Part shown: one piece after another, positions 33,861-45,408 of the stretch | Layout of the letters: each line of letters starts with the position of its first letter | Numbering within the stretch: the first letter of the stretch is position 1 | Source: Papaver somniferum | Lineage: Eukaryota > Streptophyta > Magnoliopsida > Ranunculales > Papaveraceae | Length of the DNA: 64,000 nt | NCBI RefSeq assembly: GCF_003573695.1 | Contig: NW_020621936.1 | Location: 13,454,001-13,518,000, forward strand | Reading direction: 5' to 3' | Translations under genes and position numbers: made by a program | The notes under the pieces: generated by a model | Told to the model about the DNA's origin: nothing | Database searches by the model: none | The model's input: the letters and a program-made list of their open reading frames with translations, nothing else

Positions 33861-34111
33861 TCTAAGATATCTCTTTATTTAGCTTATTTGCTTAGTCTTC
33901 TCTGTCTTACAGAGATACCTTTGTTTTCTTAGCATCTGCTGTTGCGAAGTATCTTTACTTACTTAGTACATGATCTTCTGAGTAGATATTATTTCAGACA
34001 TACCTTTTATTTACTCAGCAGTATCAGCTCAACTGAGCTATCCATACTACTTAGTATTGGATTCTCTGAGTGGTTCATATTACGTAGACTATGGGAAAAA
34101 TAATAGTCACA

Positions 34112-34731
34112 GTTTGGCGCTAGAAACGAGCTGGACCGAAAAGCTCCCGATTTTCGTTATATTTACTATTTCATCATCTTTTTTCTTTAGATCTTCTTTA
34201 GAAGATCAGATCTAAGAATAGGAGGTAGATCTCACTTTCTAGTGAAGATTTATCATTCTTTGACAAGTTTTCGGGTATTAAAACTCGAAGAAATCTTGAA
34301 ATCTTACAGATCTAAAAAAAGTATCTATGAAACACCATTAAGAACACTTTTTAAAGCTTAAAAAGCTATTATTTTATTGATATTTGCTTGCTCATGAGCA
34401 AACCTTTTCTGGATCTGGATACCTCAGTTTCCGAAGGATCCTCAGTAAAATGTTTTGGAGTAAAATCCCTTAGGTTATTTATGAGCTGGGGGTCGTTTTC
34501 TTTTACTCAGCTTGCAGTACTCTACGCCGTTTTTGAATCTGAGGTTCATTTAGGAACTAGGTCCCAAACATTGGACAGTTCTATTAAATACGAACTCATC
34601 AAACATATCTCGGTTAAGTTCTATACTAAAATTTTAATTTATTTATTTTTTATTTCCGTAATGGGGCTAGTAGGAACACACCTACCCCTTTTTCTCTTTA
34701 CTCTCAGGAAACAGAAATACGAAGGTCAAAA
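34112..34731 (+). other. Primer-binding-site-like start and leader of the 32.6-kb LTR element
   Basis: TGGCGCTAGAAACGAGC at 34,115-34,131 begins four bases after the LTR end. Its reverse complement ends in GCGCCA, as a tRNA 3' end must. The specific tRNA is not identified. The rest is AT-rich leader. An ORF at 34388-34756 has no recognised domain and runs across the junction into element C, so I do not call it a gene. The element is cut at about 34,731. Confidence 0.5.
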
Positions 34732-36027
34732 TTACGAAGCCTTGGATCGAAAATAAAGCTTATCTTTGGCTCGAGTGTATTCATAACGATTGAATGCCGC
34801 CACACACTTTTCATCAAAGTTAAAAACCATATCTTTTTGCAATAAGTTGCAAAGTGGTGATGCTATCTTGGAAAAATCCTTGATAAATCTATGATAAAAA
34901 CCTGGATGACCAAGAAAAGAGCGCATCTCCCTCACCGCAGTGGGAGGGGTTAAAGCACGAATAAGGTCTATTTTAGATTTATCGACTTCCAAGACTTTAG
35001 AAGATATTATATGGCCTAAAACTATGCCATTAGTTACCATAAAATGGCACTTCTCCCAATTTAGCACAAGGTTTGTTTCAACACATCGTTCAAGGATTAG
35101 TGACAAGTTGTGCAAGCAAAGGTCAAATGAATCACCAAAGACACTAATGTCATCCATAAACACTTCGATTATGTTTTCAACATATTCTGAAAAAATACTT
35201 ACCATACACCTTTGAAAGGTAGCTGGAGCATTGCACAAGCTAAAAGGCATCCTTCTATAAGCAAAAATACCGAAAGGACAAGTGAAAGTGGTTTTCTCTT
35301 GATCCTCCAGTGCTATCACAATCTGATTGTAACCTGAATAGCCATCAAGGAAGCAATAGTAAGAGTGTCCAGCTAAACGTTCAAGCATTTGATCAATAAA
35401 AGGCAATGGAAAATGATCCTTCCTAGTGGTGGCATTCAATTTCCTGTAATCAATACAAACCCTCCAACCGGTTTGCACACGAGTTGGGACAAGTTCCTTC
35501 TTATCATTCTCCACCATCGTCACACCTGATTTCTTTGGTACTACTTGTACCGGGCTCACCCACTTACTATCGGATATGGGGTAGATAACACCCACGTCCA
35601 AAAGCTTTAGTATCTCCTTTTTCACAACTTCCATCATGGGAGGGTTCAAACGACGTTGCGCTTCCCTTGTAGGCTTTGCATCATCCTCCAAACGGATTGT
35701 GTGCATATACACGGCAAGGCTTATACCCTTGATATCAGCAATTTTCCATCCTATGGCCGTCTTGTACTTCCTTAGCACCCTTATAAGTTTTTGCTCCTGT
35801 AATTCACTAAGATTGTTAGAAACAATCACAGGTAAATCTTCATTGTCACCCAAGTACAAGTACTTTAGGTGATCGGGAAGAGGTTTCAATTCTAACTTTG
35901 GATTTAACAATGGAAGGTACAAGATTTTCATTGCTGCATGGTGAAGAAATAAAAGAGATATTATGAGTTTCCGGGCATCCTTGTAGTGAATTAAGATCAC
36001 CAAGGGCTTCCTTGACTTCATTACCAC
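34732..36027 (-). pseudogene. Reverse transcriptase of element C, truncated after the thumb
   Basis: An uninterrupted frame of 431 codons carries WVSPVQVVPKKSG, WRVCIDYRKLN, TRKDHFPLPFIDQMLERL, the catalytic FMDD (Asp-Asp codons at 35,149-35,154 on the complement), LNWEKCHFMVTNGIVLGHII and MRSFLGHPGFYHRFIKDF. RNase H is missing: the last ~20 codons are unrelated sequence after NFDEKCVAAF. This RT core is better preserved than that of A1. Upstream it is out of frame with the protease-linker ORF, with the frame change near 35,900-35,930. Confidence 0.88.
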
Positions 36028-36724
36028 ACTCTACACCATTATCCATGGATGTAGTTAAAACGGTTTCCAAAGCATCTTCACCATTCAATTCAAACACTTG
36101 TTGTGCCAATGTATCCATAACATCAATTGAGAAACAAGAGTGGACATCACTAGGATATATCATCGTCTCGAAAATGTTGAAACGTATTGTTTCTCCATCA
36201 AACTCCATAGTTAGCGTTCCCTTGTCCACATCAATAATGGTTTTCGCCGTTTTCATGAAAGGACGCCCAAGTAGCAATGGAGGAGACGAGTCCGGTGACC
36301 CTTCATTCATCTCTAACACGCAAAAGTCAGCTGGAAATACTATTTAATTAACCTACACAGGAACATCCTCAACAATACCCATTGGGTAAACATTAGAGCG
36401 ATCGGCTAATTGCAATTTAATTTCAGCCTTTTTAAGAGGACCTAACTCAAGTGAATTGTATATAGATGCAGGCATAACATTAACGGATGCACCTAAATCC
36501 AACATAGCTTTGTTAAATGTGGTGTTACCGATTGTGACCGGAATGTCAAAGCTACCGGGATCCTTACATTTCAGTGGGAGTTTGTGTTGTAAGATTGCCG
36601 AAGCATTCTTCCCCACACTTAGCACTTCATTACCTTTGAGACTTTGCTTATTGGTACACAAGTCCTTCAATACCTTCGCATACTTGGGAACTTTCTTGAT
36701 AGCATCAATGAGTGGCATATTCAC
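35846..36724 (-). pseudogene. Aspartic protease of element C, with in-frame stops
   Basis: The ORF 36724-36353 has AMLDLGASVNVMPASIY (catalytic Asp at residue 76) and LQLADRSNVYPMGIVEDV. The same frame resumes at 36319 with LLLGRPFMKTAKTIIDVDKG after in-frame stop codons at about 36,340-36,353. The linker then runs to 35846. The arrangement is the Athila protease followed by the RT linker. Confidence 0.85.
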
Positions 36725-36758
36725 ATGGATCTTTTTAAGAACGTCTAAACTCTCCTTT

Positions 36759-38258
36759 CTAGTTCCGCCTTCTTGGAACTTGCAAATCTGCGAGGAAAGG
36801 GTATGGGAGGAACATAAGTGGAAACCGGAGTTTTAGAGTTAAGAATAGGTACCTCGGGTGTTTGGGGAATTTCATCCCTCTTTTCCTCCAAAAATGACTC
36901 CATGGGGACTTCTTCTTACCCAAATCAGTAACTTCGGGTTCCACAAGTTGTGTACCGCTTCTCAATGTAATAACATTGGCACCCTCTTTTGGGTTAATAG
37001 GTTGAGAAGGGAGTTTCCCACTATTTTGTGCCTTCAACTTGTTTATATCAATCGCCATGGAGCCCATTTGTGTCTGCAACTTCTTGATAGCACTCTTAGT
37101 TTCTTGTTGAATTTCTTTAAACATGGTAGAAATGCCTTGCATAAAAATTTGAAGCTTTGCATCGATATCGGAACCTTGATTTTGCATTGATTGTTGTGGT
37201 TGCTGAAATTTTTATTGTTGCGGATGGAATTGTTGTTGTTGTGGTTGAAATCCACCCGAACGGTTGAATGTAGGTTGTTGGACTGCACCTTGCTTGTTGG
37301 CATAGCTAAAATTTGGATGATCTCTCCATCCCGGATTGTAAGTGTTGGAGTAGGGATCATACCGTCTTTGCTGATTTGGAAAGACCGCACTAGCTTGCTC
37401 CAACTCTTCACCATATGAAGGCAAAATAATTGCAGCCATCTTTTCCATCATTTGCTCCATATTATCCATTCTCTGATCACGGTGTGATTATGAATCCGTA
37501 ACTTCAGGCACTCGCCTAACCATTGGTTCACCTCTTGTGTAGAATTGTTGCGAGTTTGCAGCCATGCTTTCAATCAACTCGGTAGCTTGGGCCACCGTCT
37601 TGTTCACTAGTGCACCACCACCCACTGCATCAAGAAGATATATATCACTTGATTGGAGACCTTCGTAGAAGTATTGGATTATCATAGCGTTACTGAATTG
37701 GTGGTGTGGACAACTTGCCACTAATCTCTTGTATCGCTCCCAACATTCATACAAAGATTCTCCCACATTTTTCTTTATCCCACATATCTCTTTGCGAATT
37801 TGGGTAGCCTTTGACGCATGAAAATACCTCTCTAGAAAGAGTTTCTTCAACCCGTTCCATGTAGTGACGCTTCCAGATGGCAAAGAGTACAACCAATCCT
37901 TAGCGCTGTCCACCATAGAAAATGGAAAAACTTTCAACATTGCACCATCGGCATCGGTCTTCGCTGGAAGCATGGCCTTGACAATGGTACGGAATTCCAC
38001 AAGATGCTTGTTTGGGTCTTCATTCACCATGCCATGGAACTTTGGTAACTCTCTAAGCAACCCCGGCTTGATCTCGAAGGTTGAGTTTGTCTCAATACAC
38101 CACCGTTGTGCATCAAGCCTATGAGAAGCCAAGTCCTTGAGTGTACGATTTGCATCACCCATTGCTTCTTCTTCTTCTTCTTCTTCTTCTTCTTCAGCTA
38201 GTGGCTCTTCTACAAATGGAACCTCTTGTTCTTCTTCTAGTTGTAACTCTTCTTCCAC
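36759..38258 (-). pseudogene. gag: gag of element C, with two in-frame stops and a frameshift
   Basis: The ORF 38258-37488 includes the Retrotrans_gag-type region (DSAKDWLYSLPSGSVTTWNG, YECWERYKRLVASCPHHQ). The same frame continues after a stop near 37,480 (YDPYSNTYNPGWRDHPNFSY) and after another near 37,200 (GSMAIDINKLKAQNSGKLPS, VITLRSGTQL), then loses frame near 36,905. No CCHC zinc knuckle is visible. The N terminus has a run of glutamates encoded by a TCT/AGA microsatellite (38,165-38,196), so the real start may lie downstream at MGDANRTLKD. Confidence 0.85.
38165..38196. repeat. TTC microsatellite inside gag of element C
   Basis: About ten TTC/CTT triplets encode the acidic run on the minus strand. 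Confidence 0.9.
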
Positions 38259-38480
38259 TTGTAACTCTTGTTCTTCCGTCGTGTCTTGACTTGGTTGGAG
38301 TATTGTGCCTCTTCGAGTAGCTATCCCGCACCTTGGATAGTTCCAATCTTTAGAAGCCAGGGATTAGGTAGCTGAAAACAATTCTCGGAAACAAGTGAGA
38401 AACAAGACAAGAAACAAAAAGCAAATATGAAAGCAGAAATGATGATAGGAAACAAAAAACTTAATAACAAGTCGTATGCC

Positions 38481-38498
38481 TCCTCGGCAACGGTGCCA
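38481..38498 (-). other. Primer-binding site of element C, tRNA-Asp-like variant
   Basis: On the minus strand this reads TGGCACCGTTGCCGAGGA, two bases different from the A2 site. It lies five bases after the LTR end GCGGTCA. Confidence 0.8.
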
Positions 38499-38503
38499 AA
38501 ATT

Positions 38504-41500
38504 TGACCGCAGTCGTATGCGTCAAAAATAATTTCACTTTCTTACTTAACTAAAATAAATGAAGTGTGTGATAAGAAAGAGTTCGTTTCCACAGAGAGGC
38601 AATTGTTGTTATGTAATTTTCAGATTCTTAAGTAACCAAGGGGGGATTTTTGTTTATCAAAGCAGTAAAAGTAATTGAAAGCAATAAAATAATTGGAATA
38701 ATCAATAAGGAGAAGATATTGGTCACGGGATAGTATCACTCACAAACATGTATTTTCATTAATGACTAGAATTGATATTTTATATCTCATTTATTAAAAG
38801 TCCTAGGATATCTTGATCGCAAGAGTATACCGTTTATTTCCCGATTTTATCACAAACACCATTAAAAGATGCTATTGTGAAATCTACCTAGAAAGCAACT
38901 TAAAGTGTAAAAGCAAAATTAAGTTTAACTCCCTAAGAGAAATAAGTTATATGAGATAAGACTAATCAATGCAAACAAACATGTAAAAGCACTAATTCGT
39001 TTTAACAAAGGTTATGATTCATATGTGACTAGTAGGATATATCACTACAAGCACTACTCACATTTATGCTACTTGTAATCAGGAATTTATCACTTTTTCG
39101 TATAATAAAACCTAATCTAGCAATAGATACGAAGACCAATCTAATTGATCCGGACTCAATCAAACTAGCACCCAAATCATGCAAAAATATTAACAATGAA
39201 TCAAAAACAATAAAGTTGAGACAAAACTAATTCATTGATTTAAATATCATGCTTGAGAAATCAACTTTTATCCCATAACCAATAATAGTATTTAGCTACT
39301 CATAGCTTTTGAGTTCATCATAATCATAATCAAAAATGAATTGAAGAAGATGAAAAATAAACGAAAGCAAACTCTAGTCGCCGCTCTCCAAAACTCCAAG
39401 TAGAAAATACGTCATCTCCAAAGTTGTAGAAAATTTTCCTTTTATAGCTTTTCTCCAACTTCTAAAATTAGGTCCAATCTCCAAAAGTCCATTACCAAAA
39501 AGCCCACCAAGCCCATAAAACAATGTGTATAAATGACCCAATAAAATTCTTGCCAAAAAGTATTCGCCGGAAAACTGGGGTCACCGGCCTGAATTTGATC
39601 GGGAAAGTCATCTCAGGTGACTGTAAAAGCCACCGGTCAAAACTATTCAAACGGGTCAGCTCAGAAGTCAGACCGAGTCAAGGTGAATCAACTGAGTTAA
39701 GGCCAAGTCGACTAGTTGAGTCAAGGTATAACTCATGGCTAACTCAGCTGACTTGGTTCTAGGCCAAAGCCATCTTGCACAGACTAGAGCTTGTGCTGCA
39801 CCATCAGCCTCATACTCTCAGCAACTTCACCAGCATCAACTAACTTAATCCCCTGCAAACAACCATCATATCCTTTCTGCAATTGCACTAGTACCTTCTT
39901 GTTCTTCTCTTGCTAGCTTCAGCAAACAACAACTCCAGCTGCATCATGCCTAGTTGTAACTGATATTCATTAGCCATTCCATTGCCGCGATATCTCAGCA
40001 CCAACAACAACCTGCTTCACTAGCAACTGCCAAACCTTTCCTCCTTTGTAAGCTCAAAACCTTCAGGACAACCTTGCACAGTCATCAACTCATTCTTGTA
40101 CTTACTGTATACAGCTCAGTCAATTCCTTGGCTTTGTTCTCAACTGCACAATCTATGTTCTAAGCATTTCCAGCATTAACAACATACTTCCCAATCCTGC
40201 ATACAACACAGCAGCTGCAACAAGGCCATCACTGCCAAGCTCTTTTATCTTGTCTGCATTAGCTATTCCCTGTAATTCCTTAACTTCCTTGATCATATCA
40301 CCAGCTCAAGCTCAACCATTCTAGATCTTATTTCGCATTCCTGCATACTCTTGAGTCACAGCCAAACAACCACACTATTACAGCAAATCCAACTCCAATC
40401 CATTGCAGTTACCGCCATCAACTGTGAATTCTATCAGCTCCATTAGAAACAAAAATTTCTTCCATTCCTTGTGACTGCGAACACTGACCCAAGCCATTCT
40501 TCCATTTCCATCTCACACAACCACAACCACCATTGCAACAGTTGCACACTATCCAGCTTCCACAGCTTTAAGCTCAACTCATCTATCACTGCCAACCACC
40601 AAGAACAAATACCCATCTCTGCATCATGAACACTCGAGCAACTCAGCACAAACCATGAGCACCAGCAACAGCTCCATAACTGATTTTCACCAACTGCACG
40701 TTCATCTGAATTGTGAATCTTCCCATCAGCATACAACCATTCTCAGTACCAACATATTACAGATGCTCCTGCAATCATCAGACCAACATCAACAGCAACC
40801 CATCAAGCTTCAATTGCAGCTCCAAGTCACCAGATCTTGTAACTACAACCCAATTAAACCACCAAATCCTTCAGTTCATCTTCACCGTCTCTGAAATTCT
40901 TCACAACCCTGTTTCCATGAATCGACCAAACCCTATTACTGCAGAAACCCAATTCTTCTTTGAGCTCAAATCTCAATCAGAACCCCAACCAACAGAGAAA
41001 CCCTACTTCAATTTCTGTCTCTCCTTTGATTCAACCAAAATCATCTGCATCTTTACTTCTGAACAACAAGTTCTTCATAACCTTCTTCATCTTATCACCA
41101 GCAACAACAAATTTATCTCCTCTTTGCTTCAGAAACCCGAATAATCTTCAATCGACTAATTTCTTCATCTGGTTGTTCAATTCAACCAACACCATTACTG
41201 TTTCTCTCAATTCCTCGAGTACCCATCTATCTGTTCTCTAAATCTTCGTCAATTCTTCATTCGATTACCAAACTCAGGTCTCATGAAACCCTGATCTCTA
41301 ATCTCTCTGATTTTCTAAATCTTCAAACACAGATCTCTTCTACTATTTCACCAGATGAAATCTGGGTCGACCGATTTCTCTCATTTTCAGCATCAGTGGC
41401 TCAGCTTCTCGATCTCCCCTGAGTTTATTATCATCACCAACAGCAGCCGTGTCTCTCTCGGTTTCAGACAGAATAGTAATGAGAAGAAAACACTTCTCTT

Positions 41501-41836
41501 GGAGTTAGGGCTAGGTAATGATAAAAATTAATACACACGCCCAAGCATCCAGACAGGAGCCACCCAGTTACTATTTGTCTTGTCAGTTATATGGAACCGA
41601 CAATTCATTCTTCACCTCCTCTTTGCGCAACCTAGTCTGCTCCATGTATGACTCGCTTGTGAATCAACCTTTTTGGCATTTACGCTCCAAATGGAAGTTT
41701 TATCCTTCTTTTGCTCATAATGACTCCAAAGTACCTAAACACTCAAAAAGTGAACATAAGATACACATTTCACATGAATAATAACAAAGAAAGCATAAAT
41801 ACTAGATATAAAATCAGGTGTTTACAACACCTATCA
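38504..41836 (-). repeat. LTR of element C
   Basis: On the minus strand this 3,333-bp LTR starts TGATAGGTG and ends GCGGTCA. It has a polypurine tract directly upstream (41,837-41,852) and a primer-binding site directly downstream, so both ends are supported independently. The small plus-strand ORFs (40,655-41,241) show no conserved motif and lie in Pro/Ser/Asn-biased sequence. No second copy is in the window. Confidence 0.8.
39439..39447 (-). promoter_or_regulatory. Putative TATA box of LTR C
   Basis: On the minus strand this reads TATAAAAGG, about 940 bp before the LTR end. It is a good TATA match, but no other promoter evidence exists. Confidence 0.4.
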
Positions 41837-41852
41837 AATTCTCCCACACTTA
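41837..41852 (-). other. Polypurine tract upstream of LTR C
   Basis: On the minus strand this reads TAAGTGTGGGAGAATT, ending exactly at the LTR start, with TTGAGGAC about 20 bases further upstream as in the A-family 3' ends (GAGGACAA...GGGGGTA). Confidence 0.75.
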
Positions 41853-43119
41853 GACTTTGCTAGTCCTCAAGCAAATCAAACAAAACTTATTCTAAAGGAT
41901 ACATACAACTCCCGTGAGGATTTACTAGAGATATACCCATAAAACCTACTTTTCCAACTTACTAGTTCTCTGAAAAGATAACATCCAACGCGCTAAGAAG
42001 ACATAGAGATTCTACACACTAGTAATAAGAAGTTAGACACATATATGAACACAATCTCATCCTTAAAAGTTGAGAGACAAATAACCATCCCTTATCGAAA
42101 GAAATTCGGGTTCGGAGTGATCAAAAGTCTCGACTCTGCCTCACAAGAAAGGGTTTTATGATATTGCTCTCAATAATAAACAACTTTTTATGGGTCACAC
42201 ATATGTCGAGGTAGGAATGAAGAGAGAATCCTGCGTCACGTTGAATGGTAGGAAGGCAAAAACCCTCCGAATTGTTTTGAAAACCCACATCTTTTATTCA
42301 TTTTGAAAACCCTTTTTTTCTGACGATCTCTAAGAAAAGAAATCAACCACTTAACGAAGGTGGGAATATGCTTACTTACCTCATTATCTGTTCGGCGTGC
42401 AGTTATCACCACTCTCACAACATCCATAGAGACGTCTTCGGTCTTCTATTCTTGTCTTCATCTTCGTCTTCGGCCTTCAACTCTTGATGATGAAATCTTG
42501 AACTTCGTAGAATCTTGACAATGTAACTCTTTCCTCTAATTCCTTGTTTCTTGAAACCTCATTATGGATATTTCTTCTTCCATTGGCTTTATTGAATGAA
42601 TACAAAACCAAAAACGAACTAAACAAACCAAAATATGATGCAATGAATATTTTTTTTTTCTTTTTTTTCTTTTTCTTTTCTTTTTTTCTCTTTTTTTTTG
42701 AGACAAGAGAAAATAATACAAATACAAAATAAAGATAAAATAAGAATGCAAGTACAAAGGCCATGGTGTAAGTACTTTACCGCTGGATTCTTCACAACTT
42801 GTATGTCTCGATATCATAAACTTCTTGAATTCTCATCTTGATAATATTCGCGTAGCCGTTGTTCTAGTATGGAGATAGTCGACAGAAAACAACACCAATG
42901 GAGTCCTAGAAATACACCTGCAGAGATCGCACAAGAAAAGATCCAAAATATGGCGTAATTATGAGGATTTGTACATCTACAATAACAAAGGAGGCTTGGC
43001 GCATCTTTAAATCATCTTAAAGGGTTCACCTATTATGTCAACCCAAACAAGAGAAATCCCAGGACATCTTCAGATCTGCTAGAGCCGACGCCTTAAGGGA
43101 GAAGCCTCAAGAAGATAAA
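41853..43119 (-). other. 3' noncoding region of an element C copy, and unassigned flank
   Basis: No coding motif is found. The pyrimidine tract at 42,647-42,700 is an A/G-rich tract on the minus strand, comparable to the A tracts in the A-family 3' regions. Where the C sequence ends and older DNA begins (perhaps near 42,950) cannot be seen. 42,960-43,119 continues across the CACTA insertion to 47,659. Confidence 0.5.
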
Positions 43120-43122
43120 GAT
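43120..43122. repeat. Target site duplication GAT, left of the CACTA element
   Basis: GAT precedes CACTGCAC and is repeated after GTAGTG at 47,656-47,658. Three bases is the duplication size of CACTA transposons. Confidence 0.85.
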
Positions 43123-43149
43123 CACTGCACTAAATTCTGGGATTAGAAA

Positions 43150-43375
43150 CAGAAATGAGCCGTTACTAAAACGGGTTGTAACGGATTTTCCTGTTTCAAA
43201 AAGGGGTGTTGCACTTTTTGTAACGAGAGTGTGGCCGTTACGAATTTTGGGTTGTAACGACGTTTGTAACAGAGGTAAGCCATTACTACGTGGCAAGTCG
43301 TAACAGCCAAAAGTCGTTACGAAATATTTGTAACTTACACTCGTAACACCTTAGCCGTTACGAATTTTTTTGTAA
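43150..43375. repeat. Left subterminal repeats of the CACTA element
   Basis: More than eight copies of GTAACG/CGTTAC with AA or GG flanks lie in both orientations. Such clusters bind the CACTA transposase accessory protein in known elements. Confidence 0.8.
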
Positions 43376-43929
43376 GAGCAAAGAAAATTACTGCCATTCA
43401 ATATTGACCAGGGCCATATTGACCGGCGGTACATTTTCTGCCGGAAATACGCCGGAATTCCAATAACCTTCCTACCCTTTTCATTCCATCAGTCACATCA
43501 CATTCAGTCAATTCATATAGCTTTCGATCAAAGAAGAACATAAATTCTTCTAAGTACCAAAATTCTTGTAAATATCAAATTCTAAGTTAAAAAACTTGCC
43601 GAGTTCATAGAAACTTCCTACATTGTAACTTACAAAACTTACAACATTGAAAAGCAACAATCAGAGATGCCAGTCAGTTCATAGATAGTTCATAAGCCAA
43701 GGGGACTTCCATGCCGAAGGATATTCAAACCCTTTCTTGATAGAAGGTATCCCACCAAACCTGCAATCAAGATATGTGAATTAGATGAGGCAAAGCAAAG
43801 CCTATCGGTACTATAAACAAGATGTTACCAAGAACCACATAACCTCAATGAAAATTAAACATGTCAGTAGTGTCAATCCACTCCCAAAAGTGTATATAGT
43901 CAAGCATGATGTAATCATAAAGGACTTAC

Positions 43930-44038
43930 GAGCTGATATTCTTAGTGGCACCATCGATCCCAGATTTATCCCGCACGTCATATTAGTGTTATGCTTCACT
44001 CCATTGATGTTGTAATTCCATGACCCACTATCGGGAAC
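43930..44038 (-). pseudogene. Captured exon, unidentified gene
   Basis: A 109-bp block on the minus strand is bounded by TTTTCAG at its start and GTAAG at its end and is open in one frame (GSWNYNINGVKHNTNMTCGI). A further block ending in a stop (about 43,693-43,758) follows an ATTGCAG acceptor and in one frame contains EYPSAWKSPW. I do not recognise either with confidence. The splice sites suggest they came from a host gene. Confidence 0.45.
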
Positions 44039-44904
44039 CTGAAAATACAAAGCACCAGTTAGCCTCTAGTTCATCATATACAAAACACCACGAGGAAAAC
44101 ATCTACCATACAAATCAGTTCAAGACACTTTGCAACCCACCTATTATATTTTTAAGAAGTGAATCAAGTTTCACAGACTTCAAAAATATGATTACAGTCA
44201 CTAATAAGTAGATTGTCAGCGTGAATCTAGAGACAACAAACTCAACACCCCGGGATTCATGTTACTGTGCACCAAACCATTTAAAGTGGCACTCAGCTTT
44301 AACTCTAAGCATCTGCCACACACCTAACTTATAAGACTTTGGAAGTTCCAGGTCAACGTTGACTTTGAAACGGACATGAGTATTATGGGGTTGGGGACCT
44401 AAAAAGAAAGCACCCAATACTCTTTAACTCATGTCAACGGGAACCTCAGGTGATTACCAAGATGTTGTTCAGTATTAAGGGACTATGTTCAACTATCAAG
44501 AGACTGACCTTTTTCTTACCATCTTGGAATAATGCAGAACATGGAGAGCACCAGCTATCAAGGGTACTTGCAGAATACTCCCACTCCCTGCAACAAGCAA
44601 CAATCATGTCAACACTTCTGTTAATACTGTCTTGGTAACGGTTAACAACACCAATCCAAGGGAACTGTAGTCGATATCATTTTCCTTCTAATATCTGGCG
44701 AACCCCAAGAATGTCAATTAAGACATTACCCTGTCAACCAATCTAAGAACTTTAAATTCTTAAGAAATACCTTGAATCATACTTGGAAGTTGGAACATCT
44801 CTTCCACCTCGTAATTTGAATACTAATAAAAGACAAAACATCTCTATGACCGTAGGATGTGTTTGAGAATATAACGAAGAACTGCAAGGCAGTAAGCAAC
44901 TTAC

Positions 44905-44969
44905 ATCAACAACGTCAGTACCCTTATCCATGAGATCTATCTTTGTCAAGACCCCTAAATTGATCTCTC
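44905..44969 (-). pseudogene. Captured exon of a dynamin-related protein gene (DRP-like)
   Basis: A 65-bp exon between CAG and GTAAGT sites encodes LGVLTKIDLMDKGTDVVD. This matches the G4 region (TKxD) of the dynamin GTPase domain in plant dynamin-related proteins, large GTPases of membrane fission. Only this exon is recognisable, so it cannot give a GTPase. It lies on the same strand as the SERRATE fragment, about 440 bp further along the transcription direction. Confidence 0.72.
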
Positions 44970-45408
44970 CTGAAAAATGCAAACAGAAAATAATATGAAT
45001 AAGGAACTGGGTCGTAGGACTATACCTTCTCAATAAATGAGCAAACCATGTTCTCAATATTCGCATTGATGCTATCAGATTATAAAGAAAACCATCTACA
45101 GAGCCGGGTTTACCAGTCAATTCCATATTAAGAAAATAAGTTGAATCATAATATATCATGAATTACAGCAAGAGAACTAGGAGCATCGATATAGAATTCA
45201 AACCTGACGAAAAGGTAAATGATTCAATGAAACATACCAATGACTACTTTTGTCAACCCAAGTGTATTAGTGTCCCTTACCATACCAATGTTTGAGAATA
45301 TAACAGATTAGTTTGTTACAATAAACTAGCAATCTAGCATCCCCTAATACACAGCACATGCCATAACCCAGTAATATAATTCATTCGGTAACAGAAAGTA
45401 AAACTCAC

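Larger units (their letters stand above)
32631..34111 (+). mobile_element. LTR of a separate retrotransposon (possibly Tat-like)
   Basis: A 1,481-bp stretch begins TGTGCCACGTGGCACA, ends AATAGTCACA, and is followed by a primer-binding-site-like sequence. No second copy is in the window, so the boundaries rest on the TG...CA ends, the loss of B3 homology at the left and the site at the right. It contains a tRNA-derived insert (33,318-33,388) and an 18-bp tandem repeat. No gene is visible. Confidence 0.55.
34732..38498 (-). mobile_element. Element C: Athila-like internal region, 5' part (gag, protease, RT)
   Basis: Reading leftwards there are a primer-binding site, gag, protease and RT in the order normal for Ty3/gypsy. 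The sequence stops inside the start of RNase H near 34,790, with no integrase. It is only moderately similar to A1, so it is a different Athila-type lineage. Several in-frame stops and frame changes mark it as dead. Confidence 0.88.

Noticed and set aside
34388..34756. 122-codon plus-strand ORF
   Set aside because: It crosses the junction between two elements and has no recognisable domain.
40655..41241. Overlapping plus-strand ORFs in LTR C
   Set aside because: They lie antisense inside an LTR defined on both sides by polypurine tract and primer site, and contain no domain.
44752..45159. 135-codon minus-strand ORF taken as one gene
   Set aside because: Only its middle (44,905-44,969) is coding-like and is bounded by splice sites; the rest is intron sequence that happens to be open.
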